64,000 nucleotides of DNA from JAMXLG01 sp963818925. Lineage in GTDB: Bacteria; Vulcanimicrobiota; Vulcanimicrobiia; Vulcanimicrobiales; Vulcanimicrobiaceae. The stretch's first letter is position 1. Every line of letters begins with the position of its first letter. A model generated the notes under the pieces. The model saw only the letters and a program-made list of their open reading frames with translations. It was not told the origin of the DNA and searched no databases. The stretch covers positions 1,798,001 through 1,862,000 of the forward strand of contig CAWFTN010000001.1 of NCBI GenBank assembly GCA_963818925.1, read 5' to 3'. Positions 1-8,207 of this stretch are shown piece by piece. The position numbers were made by a program, and so were the translations under genes.

Positions 1-101
1 TGTCCCGCCTTCGTCAACTCCTGCGCGAGCAGCGAGAAGCGGCCGACGTGCCAATCGTCTTCCGCATACGGGATCGTGGTCTGCAACAGAATACGAGCCA
101 T
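1..101 (-). CDS. N-terminus of an uncharacterised protein (runs off the window edge)
   Basis: Only the first 33 residues are present, beginning MARILLQTTIPYAEDDW. The ATG at 101-99 has a good Shine-Dalgarno, the reverse complement of cctcc at 115-119. It begins 24 bp after the hutH stop on the same strand, so it is probably the next gene of the hutH transcript. The fragment has no signal peptide. I do not recognise the family from so short a piece and assign no function. Confidence 0.6.
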   Translation of the reverse strand, partial: MARILLQTTIPYAEDDWHVGRFSLLAQELTKAG

Positions 102-125
102 AGCGCTTCAAACACCTCCGCGCCT

Positions 126-1673
126 TTACAGCGTTGCGCCCGTTGCTCGTCCTGCAGCTTCGGCAAGTGCGCCGGTACGGATCAACTCACGCGCGGCTTC
201 AATATCCGGCGCCGGCACCCGATCCTCCGTCCACGGTGCAATGCAAATGCGCGCGACGTCGTACGCTGCCTGCGTTCCCGCGCCGGATTTCAACGGACGG
301 CGGAAGTCGGTCGCCGCCAGGGCGCCGAGCAGCTCGCATGCGAGCGCGCCTTCGACGTTGTCGAGAACGCGCACGAGATTGTTCGCCGACGTCATGCCCA
401 TGCTCACGTGATCTTCTTGTCCCGCTGACGTCGGAATCGAATCAACGCTCGAGGGCCACGCAAGGCCTTTGTTGTCGTTGACCACCGCCGCCGCCGCGTA
501 CTGCACGATCATCAATCCGGATTGCAATCCCGAACGGCCCGTCAAGAACAGCGGCAATCCGCGATCTTCGGCATTGAGCAGCAAATACAAACGGCGCTCC
601 GCAATCGACGCGAATTCGCTGATTGCGAGTTTGAGAAAATCGATCGCAAGCGCGATCGGTTCGCCGTGGAAGTTTCCACCGGAGAGAAACTCGCCGTCGT
701 CGGGAAAAACGAGCGGATTATCGGTCACGGAGTTTGCTTCGATCTCCGCGACGCGCCGTACGTGCGCGATCGAATCGCGCACCGCTCCGTGCACGACCGG
801 AATGCAACGGAACGAATAGGGGTCCTGCACGCGTCCGCACTCGCGATGCGAGAGCATGATTTCCGAGCCTTCCAAGATTGCCCGCAGATTCGCGGCAACG
901 CGCGTTTGGCCGGGATGCGGGCGAAGATCGTTGATACGATGATCGAAGACGCGATCGGTACCGAGAAATGCTTCGAGCGACATCGCCGCAATTACATCGG
1001 CCGCTGCCGCAAGACGTTCCGCGCGCAGAATCGCAAGCGATGCGATGCCCGTCATCACTTGCGTGCCGTTGATCAGCGCGAGCCCTTCTTTCGGTCCAAG
1101 CGTCACGGGTTTCAATCCGGCGCGCGCGAGCGCAACGTCGCTGCGCAAACGCTCGTTCTTGTAAAACGCTTCCCCCTCACCGATCAATGTGAGCGACATG
1201 TGCGCGAGCGGCGCGAGATCGCCGCTTGCGCCGACGGATCCTTGGCACGGGACGACCGGCGTGATGCCGCGATTGAGCAGCTCCGCCAAGAGTTCCAGCG
1301 TCTCGAGCTTCACACCGGAATGGCCGGCGGCGAGTGAGTTCACGCGCAACACGCCCGCTGCTCGGACGAGACGCTCGTCGAGCGCCGGACCGGTGCCCGA
1401 CGCGTGGCTGCGCACCAGGTTCAGCTGCAGTTGCGCGGCGTCTTTCGGATCGACCGGCACGTTGGCGAGACGGCCGAATCCGGTCGTGACCCCATAAATC
1501 GCCTGACCGTCCGCAAATCGTTCGTCGACGAAGGCCCGTGCTCGCACGACCCGTTCACGCGCTGCGGCAGAGATCGTGACGGGCGCACCGTCCGCGACGG
1601 CTTCGACGGCTTCGAGCGTGAGGTGGCGGCCGTCGAGCTCGACGGTGGTTGGAGGCCGGAGGGTTGAGGTCAT
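126..1673 (-). CDS. hutH: Histidine ammonia-lyase
   Basis: A 515-residue protein of normal HAL length. It deaminates L-histidine non-oxidatively to trans-urocanate, the first step of histidine degradation, in the cytoplasm. The GSVGASGDLAP motif (about residues 145-155) carries the Ala149-Ser150-Gly151 triad that cyclises into the MIO electrophile, and the YGVTTGFG segment near residue 60 is also typical. The ATG at 1673 has a GGAAG ribosome site about 9 nt upstream. No hutU, hutI or hutG lies in the window; the only other folate/formimino-type gene is the distant cyclodeaminase at 63.2 kb. The family also includes phenylalanine and tyrosine lyases, but the overall pattern is HAL. Confidence 0.93.
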   Translation of the reverse strand: MTSTLRPPTTVELDGRHLTLEAVEAVADGAPVTISAAARERVVRARAFVDERFADGQAIYGVTTGFGRLANVPVDPKDAAQLQLNLVRSHASGTGPALDERLVRAAGVLRVNSLAAGHSGVKLETLELLAELLNRGITPVVPCQGSVGASGDLAPLAHMSLTLIGEGEAFYKNERLRSDVALARAGLKPVTLGPKEGLALINGTQVMTGIASLAILRAERLAAAADVIAAMSLEAFLGTDRVFDHRINDLRPHPGQTRVAANLRAILEGSEIMLSHRECGRVQDPYSFRCIPVVHGAVRDSIAHVRRVAEIEANSVTDNPLVFPDDGEFLSGGNFHGEPIALAIDFLKLAISEFASIAERRLYLLLNAEDRGLPLFLTGRSGLQSGLMIVQYAAAAVVNDNKGLAWPSSVDSIPTSAGQEDHVSMGMTSANNLVRVLDNVEGALACELLGALAATDFRRPLKSGAGTQAAYDVARICIAPWTEDRVPAPDIEAARELIRTGALAEAAGRATGATL

Positions 1674-1742
1674 GCGGTAGACTTCCGGCCGACCACGGGC
1701 GCGCCTGCCCCTTTTCTGCGACAGAGTTGGCGGGACTACAAC

Positions 1743-1761
1743 TAAATTTAGGCTAAACTAA
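1743..1761. promoter_or_regulatory. DtxR/IdeR/MntR-like operator
   Basis: The 19-mer TAAATTTAGGCTAAACTAA is an imperfect palindrome (14 of 19 positions self-matching). It agrees at 14 of 19 positions with the DtxR/IdeR consensus TTAGGTTAGCCTAACCTAA. It ends 9 bp before the oxidase-ZIP start codon, where bound repressor would block transcription or initiation. The gene encodes a metal permease, so Fe- or Mn-dependent repression is a reasonable inference. Confidence 0.55.
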
Positions 1762-1770
1762 AAACCGACG

Positions 1771-3627
1771 ATGCGACCGTTTTTGTGCGCGCTGCTGTTG
1801 GCGCTCTTCCTTACCCCCATCCCGGCGTTGGCCGATGCAGACGAACATATCAGCACGCCGCAAACGCTCGCCCAGGGCTTGCAGCCGCTCCGGGGGCCGA
1901 TTCCGGTCGCCACACCCGCCCCCGGCGAATCGCGAATCGTCCCGCGCGACGACGGCAGTTTCCAAGCCGTGCCCGAGGTCCACGGCACGACGAAAGTCTT
2001 CCATATCGTCGAGCGGCTCGCGCCGTGGACGTTACGTTCCGGATTGACGGTCATGGCGCGCACGTACAACGGCGTCGTCCCGGGACCGGTCGTGGAGGTC
2101 CGTCAAGGCGACACCGTCGTGATCGATTACCACAACGATAGCGATATGCCGGACACGATTCACTTGCACGGCATCCATTCCACCGCTGTCGACATGGACG
2201 GCGTTCCCGGAATATCACAGCCGCTCGTGCAGCCCGGCACAACGTACCGCTACCAATTCGTTGCCGATCAACCGGGTACGTTCATCTACCACACGCACAG
2301 TACGGAAGCGATGCTCGAGTCGGGACTGTACGGCGCAATCGTCGTTCTGCCGTCGCATCCGCTGCCGGTTGAACGCAACGTCGCGCGCGATTACGTTGAG
2401 ATGGTGTCGTCGTGGATGATCCAAAGCGCGACGGAGAATCATTTCACGCTCAACGGCAAAGAGTATCCCGCGACGACGCAGTTGCAAGTCCGCAAAGGCG
2501 AGCGCGTGCGCATCCGTTGGATCAGCATGTCGGGCGAAGAATGGCACACGATGCACACGCATGGCCATTATCAGCGCGTGATCGCGCGCGACGCGCGTCC
2601 GATTCCCGGCGACGACGAAGAGGATACGGTGGCGCTCGGACCGGGACAACGCGCGGACGTCATCGTGACCGCGAACGCGAAACCCGGCACGTGGCTCATT
2701 CACTGTCACGTCGCCGATCACGTCGAGGGCGCGGACTCGATGCCCGCCGGATTGATCACGGCGCTGCATTACCAAGGCACGCCAAACACATTTGCGTCGA
2801 TGGAACACGCGATGACGCCGATGATGACCGCGACCGGCCCCGCGCCGCTGTCGGTGCAAAAGACGCTGCTGCTCGGCGCAATTGCGGGCTTTACGATCTT
2901 TCTCGGATTACCGATCGCCCGTGCCCGCCGGCTTTCGCCGAACGTGATCGCTCTGCTCAATGCGGTCGCGATCGGCATTCTCGTGTTTCTCGTCGTCGAA
3001 ATCGCGCAGAACGCGACGATTCCGCTGACGCAAGCGATGGCCGTCTGGCACGCGGGACAAGGCGCGTTTCCCGCGTGGCTCGTGCTTGCGTACATCGGGG
3101 GATTCTTGCTCGGCCTCGTCGGTCTCGGCAGTGCGTCGATGCAATTCATGAAGCGTCACGTGCATGCGGATGAGAACCCGTACGTACTTTCCGCCGTGAT
3201 CGCGCTCGGTATCGGCGCGCACAACTTCGGCGAAGGTCTTGCTATCGGTGCGTCTGCCGCGACCGGTGCGACCGCGCTTGCGATCGGACTGATCATCGGG
3301 TTCGCCCTGCACAACGCAACGGAAGGTTTCGGCATCGCCGCTCCGATGGCGGGGCGCATGGTGCCTTCGTGGGCGCAAATCGGGCTCGCGGGATTGATTG
3401 CCGGTGGACCGACGTTTCTCGGAACCGTCGTCGGCTACTTTTTCACCTCACCGTTGCTCTCGGTCTTCTTCTTGACGATCGCGGCGGGCGCACTCGTCTT
3501 CGTCATCGGTGAGATGTGGAGCGTGCTCAAACGCATAGGTTTGACGAGCGCCGTAACAACGGCGCTCGCCTGCGGCTTCTTCGTCGCGCTAGCGACCGAA
3601 ATGATCGTTGATTTAAGCGGAGGCTAA
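1771..3627 (+). CDS. Multicopper oxidase fused to a ZIP-family metal permease
   Basis: A 618-residue fusion. Residues 1-22 are a signal peptide. About 85-345 form a two-cupredoxin multicopper oxidase with all four copper motifs: HLH (131-133), HTH (174-176), HxxHxH (259-264) and HCHxxxH (311-317), the last holding the type 1 Cys312. A Met/His-bearing linker leads to about 250 hydrophobic residues with ZIP signatures H484-N-x-x-E488-G and H514-N-x-x-E518-G. The oxidase would sit outside the membrane, matching the N-out topology of ZIP proteins. By analogy with the fungal Fet3-Ftr1 pair it could oxidise Fe(II), Mn(II) or Cu(I) at the permease mouth; the substrate is inferred. No Shine-Dalgarno is visible. 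Confidence 0.88.
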   Translation: MRPFLCALLLALFLTPIPALADADEHISTPQTLAQGLQPLRGPIPVATPAPGESRIVPRDDGSFQAVPEVHGTTKVFHIVERLAPWTLRSGLTVMARTYNGVVPGPVVEVRQGDTVVIDYHNDSDMPDTIHLHGIHSTAVDMDGVPGISQPLVQPGTTYRYQFVADQPGTFIYHTHSTEAMLESGLYGAIVVLPSHPLPVERNVARDYVEMVSSWMIQSATENHFTLNGKEYPATTQLQVRKGERVRIRWISMSGEEWHTMHTHGHYQRVIARDARPIPGDDEEDTVALGPGQRADVIVTANAKPGTWLIHCHVADHVEGADSMPAGLITALHYQGTPNTFASMEHAMTPMMTATGPAPLSVQKTLLLGAIAGFTIFLGLPIARARRLSPNVIALLNAVAIGILVFLVVEIAQNATIPLTQAMAVWHAGQGAFPAWLVLAYIGGFLLGLVGLGSASMQFMKRHVHADENPYVLSAVIALGIGAHNFGEGLAIGASAATGATALAIGLIIGFALHNATEGFGIAAPMAGRMVPSWAQIGLAGLIAGGPTFLGTVVGYFFTSPLLSVFFLTIAAGALVFVIGEMWSVLKRIGLTSAVTTALACGFFVALATEMIVDLSGG

Positions 3628-3635
3628 ACGTATCG

Positions 3636-4331
3636 TTACGGGTTGCTCTTGCCGCTCGCGAGCGATCGTTGGCCGACCACGCGGCCTACTGCGGGCGTTG
3701 TGTCGGATCCGTTTCCCCATACGCCGTTGAAGCTGTTGTTATCGCCGTTAAACCAGAACGAGAACCATCCGGATTTTCCACCGGGGCCAGTCCATTTGGC
3801 GCGTACTTTATCCGTTGCCTTAAATGCACCATTGAGTACCATCGGACCCGCGTTGCAAACGACGGCTTTACCCGATTGCCTGCATTTCATCGTTCCGACA
3901 AACGCGGCCGGTCCGCCGGCACCGCTAACGTGCCACGTACCGGAAGCCGTAATCGGAGACGGCGGCAAGAACTCGTTCGCAACGAACGAGCCGTTGGATT
4001 TACGGCCGTTATAGCCCCACGTTCCGTTCAAGCTGTGTCCGTTCTGTGACGCGTAAACCGTCAGCCAACCGGCGCCCGTCGGTCCATGCCACGTTGCGTT
4101 GATCTGGCTGTCGTTCACGAACTGCCCCTGGAAATTGTTGCCGTTCGACGACGTTCCGGTGATAATGTTTCCCGACTGCCTCAACTTGACCGTCGAGTTC
4201 GAGGATCCGTTCGCTCCACTTTGTTCGACTTTCCAATTGCCGGTGATGTTGGGTGGCGCCGCCAGCGCGGCGGCTGTTATTGATGCGGCGAGCGCGAAGC
4301 CGCACACCACTGAAATAGCGAGACGTTTCAT
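3636..4331 (-). CDS. Secreted two-repeat beta-rich protein of unknown function
   Basis: A 231-residue protein with a signal peptide (about 1-24). The mature part has two diverged copies (about 28-120 and 125-220) of a module starting G-x-W-x-V, with an RQSG turn, an A-x-W-x-GP-x-G segment and a closing SxNGxWG. The spacing suggests a small beta-barrel or lipocalin-like fold, but that is inference. It converges on the oxidase-ZIP gene with 8 bp between stops. The start at 4331 is supported by TAGGCT exactly 6 nt upstream (leaderless arrangement). I do not recognise a named family. Confidence 0.75.
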   Translation of the reverse strand: MKRLAISVVCGFALAASITAAALAAPPNITGNWKVEQSGANGSSNSTVKLRQSGNIITGTSSNGNNFQGQFVNDSQINATWHGPTGAGWLTVYASQNGHSLNGTWGYNGRKSNGSFVANEFLPPSPITASGTWHVSGAGGPAAFVGTMKCRQSGKAVVCNAGPMVLNGAFKATDKVRAKWTGPGGKSGWFSFWFNGDNNSFNGVWGNGSDTTPAVGRVVGQRSLASGKSNP

Positions 4332-4337
4332 GCTCTT

Positions 4338-4343
4338 AGCCTA
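4338..4343 (-). promoter_or_regulatory. Candidate -10 element (TAGGCT), leaderless start
   Basis: TAGGCT on the minus strand ends 6 nt before the ATG at 4331, so the transcript would begin at or next to the start codon. No Shine-Dalgarno is present. The same hexamer and spacing precede the gene at 42512. Confidence 0.5.
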
Positions 4344-4394
4344 GCAGCGCGCCGCCTTGAGCATTATCCCGAGAGCGCAGCAAGCGCCGCGTTG

Positions 4395-4704
4395 TGCATA
4401 ACGGCGAACTAAACGCGAATAACATCCAATTTCTTGTGGATACGATGTGGGCGATGCCGCAACCGGTCTTGAAGCGGTGCGCGCGCGGTGCTACGATTCG
4501 TTCACTTCGGCCTATGCCGAAGGGCGACGCACGTATCGGTCGCGACCGGCTACAAGCTCGTGATCGCTGCGCTGGCAGCAATCCGCGGTTCCGGTCAAAC
4601 CGCCACCCGACGTCAGTAGGACTCTCCCACCCGGGAGTCAGACAGGCGAGACTGGTAAGTGAATACGTCTAAATCTGCCGGGCTCGTACCGGCAGATTTT
4701 GTTT
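4395..4704 (+). ncRNA. Candidate structured RNA of unknown class ending in a terminator
   Basis: This 300-base stretch between two minus-strand genes has no credible protein. It holds a run of local hairpins: CTTCGGC/GCCGAAG at about 4505-4525, GCTGC/GCAGC near 4567-4580, GCGGTT/AACCGC near 4590-4608 and CTCCC-ACCC-GGGAG at 4623-4636. It ends in a strong plus-strand terminator. The 5' end is not fixed. I compared it by eye with cobalamin, SAM, TPP, glycine, fluoride, c-di-GMP, tmRNA, RNase P and SRP patterns and found no match. Confidence 0.3.
4671..4704 (+). terminator. Rho-independent terminator
   Basis: AAATCTGCCGG (4671-4681) pairs perfectly with CCGGCAGATTT (4689-4699) around a 7-nt loop, followed by T-rich TGTTTT. 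There is no plus-strand gene upstream for more than 1 kb, which is the main reason to suspect a non-coding transcript here. Confidence 0.75.
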
Positions 4705-4727
4705 TCCCGTGGCCGTTGGGAAGCTGC

Positions 4728-4836
4728 TAAAACATCGGACACGTTGATCGCGGCTACTCGCTGAAATTTGCCTCTCGCGCATCGTGCGCTTCGGCAAATT
4801 CTCAGACGCCCCGCGATCAACGTGTCTGATGTTTTA
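4728..4836. repeat. Long hairpin repeat R1 (locus-specific arms, shared core)
   Basis: The 26-nt arms 4728-4753 and 4811-4836 are complementary at 25 of 26 positions, the exception being a G-U wobble. The core contains a module shared, in opposite orientation, with the repeat at 10151-10319: a 10-nt flank GGCGTCTGAG, a 36-nt hairpin and an 11-nt flank TCAGCGAGTAG. The arms are unrelated in sequence to those of the other copies although each copy pairs with itself. A bidirectional terminator or a non-autonomous mobile hairpin are both possible. Confidence 0.8.
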
Positions 4837-4875
4837 ACCGCTTCGCGACTTGGTTAGGGAAATGAGGGTGTCAGG

Positions 4876-5859
4876 TTACGTGCCGTACTTTGTGGTGATT
4901 TCATGGGCTAGTACGGAGATTCGTTCGCGTGCTTCGCTTGGTTCCGTGATTTCGGCCTGAGAGCCCCAGCCGAGGACCCAGCGGACGAGTTCGTCGATGT
5001 CGGCGACGCGATATTCGATGTGCGCGGAGCCGTCTTCGTTGCGCGTGATTTGGCGTTCGGCGACGATGCGCGCGGCGATTGCGGCTTTTGCAACGCGCGG
5101 TGCGAAATAGACGCGAATCGCGGTCGTGTCTTCGCCGTGCATCACACCGCTGATCGATGCGGCGGCGTACGCTTCAACGTCGAAGTCCTGCGGTCGCACG
5201 AACGTGCGCGCGAGCATGCGCGATTCACTCACGTTGTCTACGGCGAAGACGCGCTTGTCGCGGCGCGCATGATCGTACGCGACGCAGTAGATGCGTCCGG
5301 TGCTGACGATGAATCCGTAGGGATCGGCGACGCGCGTGCTGCGCTTTCCCTCTTTGTCTTGATAGACGAACTCGACGCTGCGCGAGGCGCGCTCCGCCGC
5401 GGAGAAGATCCGCAGCGCCGATTCGCCGTTCTCGTCAAGGCGAATCTCCGAGAGACGGAACGCGAGCGGCGTTGGTGCATCGACGCGCGCGCGGGCGCCG
5501 TTGCTGCTCGAACCTAAGAGCTTGTCCGTGATCTCGTTAATCGACGAACCGATCGCGCCGCCGATCGATGCGCCGAACGAGCGCAGCGCGACGAGACCGA
5601 AGAGCTCGCCACCGGAAAGATCGAGGCGCTTGAGGCTGTACCCGCCGGCAAACCGGTACGTATTGGACGTGCGGTCGAAGTACCACGGAAAACCGGCCTC
5701 GGAGAGTACGGCTAAGTAACGCCGTAAACTCCGGGTGCTCGGACGGCGCCCGCCTTCGGCGATCCGGTCTTTCAGGCTCTCAAAGGAGTGACGCCCCTCA
5801 TCAATAGCGTTGAGCAGGCGGACCAGCAAAACGATCTTCGGTTCGGTCGTACGTTCCAC
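4876..5859 (-). CDS. WYL-domain transcriptional regulator
   Basis: A 327-residue protein with an N-terminal winged helix (about 1-70, with the Arg-rich helix RPSTRSLRRYL), a middle WYL domain (about 145-235, beta-rich with RIYCVAYDH) and a C-terminal WCX-type extension (about 245-325). WYL proteins are ligand-sensing DNA-binding regulators, often linked to DNA damage or nucleotide signals. The neighbours give no hint of the target. The start is GTG at 5859, with TAGGCT 11 nt upstream. The stop overlaps a 14-nt sequence that also occurs at 42478-42491. Confidence 0.85.
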   Translation of the reverse strand: MERTTEPKIVLLVRLLNAIDEGRHSFESLKDRIAEGGRRPSTRSLRRYLAVLSEAGFPWYFDRTSNTYRFAGGYSLKRLDLSGGELFGLVALRSFGASIGGAIGSSINEITDKLLGSSSNGARARVDAPTPLAFRLSEIRLDENGESALRIFSAAERASRSVEFVYQDKEGKRSTRVADPYGFIVSTGRIYCVAYDHARRDKRVFAVDNVSESRMLARTFVRPQDFDVEAYAAASISGVMHGEDTTAIRVYFAPRVAKAAIAARIVAERQITRNEDGSAHIEYRVADIDELVRWVLGWGSQAEITEPSEARERISVLAHEITTKYGT

Positions 5860-5931
5860 GGCTTTGAATCAGCCTACCGCATTCGCGCCGCCACCGCTAT
5901 GCCAATAAAGCGGCGCACCTGTCAAAAAATT

Positions 5932-7563
5932 TTAAAAAGGTGTTGCAGACGGTGAGGGTGCCGGGACCGCAACCGGTTTCGGGAAGCAGCCGTCCGCCGC
6001 GGAGATTGCCGGGACCGTCGGTTGCGGCGGCGTCGCCGTCAGCCCGACCTCGAGCGGGTAGTTCGATCCGCCGTCGGTCATCGTTTGCACGTTGAGTTGA
6101 TAGCGCTGGTTCGGCTGCAATGTAAACGCCGCGACTTGATAGCGCGCGGTGTTCAGGCGCACACAGCCCAGCTCGACGAGCCGGCCGTCAACGATGAAAC
6201 TAGAACGAACAACGCCGCCAATCGGCCGCTCGTACAGATAGACGTTGGCCGGCGCGTTTGTCGGATTACTCAACGAGAACAAGAGCGTGTGGACCACTCC
6301 ATAGTCTCCGAAGTCGCGTCCCGGGCTCGCGGGATCGACGTTCTGCGGCGTCGGCTGGCGGTCGCCATAGACAACCGACGCATCGTTACCGCCCACGGCG
6401 TACGCAAGTGAATCGGTTCCAAAGTTCGTGAGTCGGAAGATGCCGGTTCTGTTATGCCCGTCACGTGGGAGCAGCGGCCCGGCGAGCATCGTGCGCGGAT
6501 CGGCCGCCGGCGAGACGGCGAGCACCGTCACCGTGACGGGACCGCCGGAGAGCACATTGATGCCGAGCGTTCCGGCAACCAGTTGACGGCTACTCATCGG
6601 AATATCGTGCAGCACGAGTGGCGCCGCAGGGTCGAGGTCATAGACGACACCTTGGTTGCGCGGCTTCATCAAAAGGAAGTCGCGACTAACCGCGTGTCCG
6701 ACACTCATCACGTCGATGTTCGGTCCCGCGGTGGAATCAATGACCTGGACGGATGACGGACCCGTTCCCGACGATGAAAGCATGACGACGATGCGCCGCG
6801 GATCGCTCGTATCATCGTGGTAATAATACAGCCGCGACGCCGTGCCCGATGCTATGGTTCCGCGATAGATGACGCCGTCGCTGCTAAGATGCTCGGGATC
6901 GTCGTCATACATGAGGGTCGGCGATGCGAACGGTTCGACGTTGACATTTTGCACGCTGACGTTCGTCGTCGTCGCAACGTCCAAGTATTGACCGTTCCCA
7001 TTGATCTGCACCGGCACCGAGACGCTCGCCGTTGCGCCGTTCTGCGGTGGCGCGACTGTCGGCGACGGCGCCGCAAATGTTGCACCGGGGTGCACCGTTA
7101 CATTGCGCGATACCGCTGCGGAGATTTGCGTCGAGAGCCATACGGGATCGATCGGCGACCCCGTCACTTTCAGCGTCACGACGTTCGGAGCGCTGCCCGC
7201 ATCTTGCGCAACAAAAACCGGAATGTCGACGGCGGCGCCGGTTTGATCGGTGACGTGAACCGTATCGTGTCCCAGTTGTCCCGATGCGGTGATCGACACC
7301 GTCTGCGCCGGCTGGTTGACGGTGACGGTGAGCAACGGACCGGCGTTTGCCGTCAACGTACCCGCGGCGTTTGTAACGCGTACCGTCGTCGAGCTGCCCG
7401 GGTGCATTCCGACCGACGACGGAGACGCCTGAAGCGCCGCACCGCCAGGCGACGGCGACACACTCGGCGCCGCTGAAGGAAGCGGTGTCGGCGTGGGTGT
7501 CAGGGGCGGAGGTGACGGCGGCGCGGTAGCTTGTGCGAGGAGAATAGCGAGGACGGTCAGCAT
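5932..7563 (-). CDS. Exported Ser/Thr/Pro-rich protein of unknown function
   Basis: 543 residues from the ATG at 7563. A short signal peptide (MLTVLAILLAQA) is followed by a Pro/Thr/Ser-rich spacer (about 14-45), then beta-rich Ig-like segments, and a second Pro/Ala-rich tail. I recognise no catalytic motif. A 39-residue longer reading exists, but it would bury the signal peptide and overlap mtnB. The chosen start has TACCAT exactly 6 nt upstream, consistent with leaderless transcription, and lies only 23 bp from the divergent mtnB start. A cell-surface role is inferred from the export signal only. Confidence 0.7.
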   Translation of the reverse strand: MLTVLAILLAQATAPPSPPPLTPTPTPLPSAAPSVSPSPGGAALQASPSSVGMHPGSSTTVRVTNAAGTLTANAGPLLTVTVNQPAQTVSITASGQLGHDTVHVTDQTGAAVDIPVFVAQDAGSAPNVVTLKVTGSPIDPVWLSTQISAAVSRNVTVHPGATFAAPSPTVAPPQNGATASVSVPVQINGNGQYLDVATTTNVSVQNVNVEPFASPTLMYDDDPEHLSSDGVIYRGTIASGTASRLYYYHDDTSDPRRIVVMLSSSGTGPSSVQVIDSTAGPNIDVMSVGHAVSRDFLLMKPRNQGVVYDLDPAAPLVLHDIPMSSRQLVAGTLGINVLSGGPVTVTVLAVSPAADPRTMLAGPLLPRDGHNRTGIFRLTNFGTDSLAYAVGGNDASVVYGDRQPTPQNVDPASPGRDFGDYGVVHTLLFSLSNPTNAPANVYLYERPIGGVVRSSFIVDGRLVELGCVRLNTARYQVAAFTLQPNQRYQLNVQTMTDGGSNYPLEVGLTATPPQPTVPAISAADGCFPKPVAVPAPSPSATPF

Positions 7564-7569
7564 CGGCGT

Positions 7570-7579
7570 ATGGTATGGT
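7570..7579. promoter_or_regulatory. Overlapping divergent -10 elements
   Basis: The short sequence ATGGTATGGT reads as TACCAT (7575-7570) 6 nt before the minus-strand ATG at 7563, and as TATGGT (7574-7579) 7 nt before the plus-strand ATG at 7587. Two leaderless promoters would share bases 7574-7575, so polymerase could occupy only one at a time. Confidence 0.45.
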
Positions 7580-7586
7580 GTTGCGG

Positions 7587-8207
7587 ATGACGCTGCACCT
7601 TCCAATGGTACCGGACACCGTCGCATCCGACATCGCCTCGATCGGTCGCTTCGCCGCCTCGCGCGGATGGGTTCCGGCAACGAGCGGGAATTTTTCGCGG
7701 CGCATTGACGCTATGCACGTCGCGATTACTCGCTCGGGCATCGATAAGGGGAACATCCGTCCGGAGGATCTTATCGTCGTCGATCTCAATGCGGCGCTGC
7801 CGTCGGGCGTTTCTGCGGAAACCCCTCTGCATGTCGCGCGGTATTCCGCGGACGACCGTATCGGCGCGATCGTTCACGTGCATTCCGTCGCCGCGACGGT
7901 ACTCTCGCGCGTCGACGCGGCGAAGGGCGCCGTCGAATTGCGCGGTTTCGAGATGCACAAATCACTGCGAGGCATTACGACACATGAAAGCTCCGTGCGG
8001 CTGCCCATCTTTGCAAACGATCAAGATACTGCCGCGCTTGCGCGTCGAATCGAATCGGCGCTCGGTGCAACACCGCCTGTGCCTGGATACCTTCTCGCGG
8101 GGCACGGGTTATATGCGTGGGGTGTGACAATGGATGACGCGCGCCGCCACCTGGAAGGCCTAGAGTTTCTGCTCCAGTGCTCCCTCGAAGAACGGAGAAT
8201 CACATGA
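7587..8207 (+). CDS. mtnB: Methylthioribulose-1-phosphate dehydratase
   Basis: 206 residues, class II aldolase/MtnB fold. It dehydrates 5-methylthioribulose-1-phosphate in the methionine-salvage pathway, using Zn. An ATSGNFS phosphate-binding loop lies near residue 34. The zinc ligands are His97 and His99 in the HVHS motif and His173 in AGHGLYAWG. The start is placed at ATG 7587, which has TATGGT 7 nt upstream and begins just before the conserved domain; ATG 7575 is an in-frame alternative. The stop overlaps the mtnD start (ATGA), and the next salvage enzyme mtnC follows, so the three act as one pathway unit. Confidence 0.9.
   Translation: MTLHLPMVPDTVASDIASIGRFAASRGWVPATSGNFSRRIDAMHVAITRSGIDKGNIRPEDLIVVDLNAALPSGVSAETPLHVARYSADDRIGAIVHVHSVAATVLSRVDAAKGAVELRGFEMHKSLRGITTHESSVRLPIFANDQDTAALARRIESALGATPPVPGYLLAGHGLYAWGVTMDDARRHLEGLEFLLQCSLEERRIT

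Noticed and set aside
4394..4672. 92-residue plus-strand ORF in the gene-free region
   Set aside because: Arg/Pro-rich, no ribosome site, lies across several hairpins; a structured RNA is more plausible.
4560..4700. Cobalamin or other riboswitch before the terminator
   Set aside because: The conserved boxes of cobalamin, SAM, TPP, glycine, fluoride and c-di-GMP elements are absent and no plus-strand gene follows.
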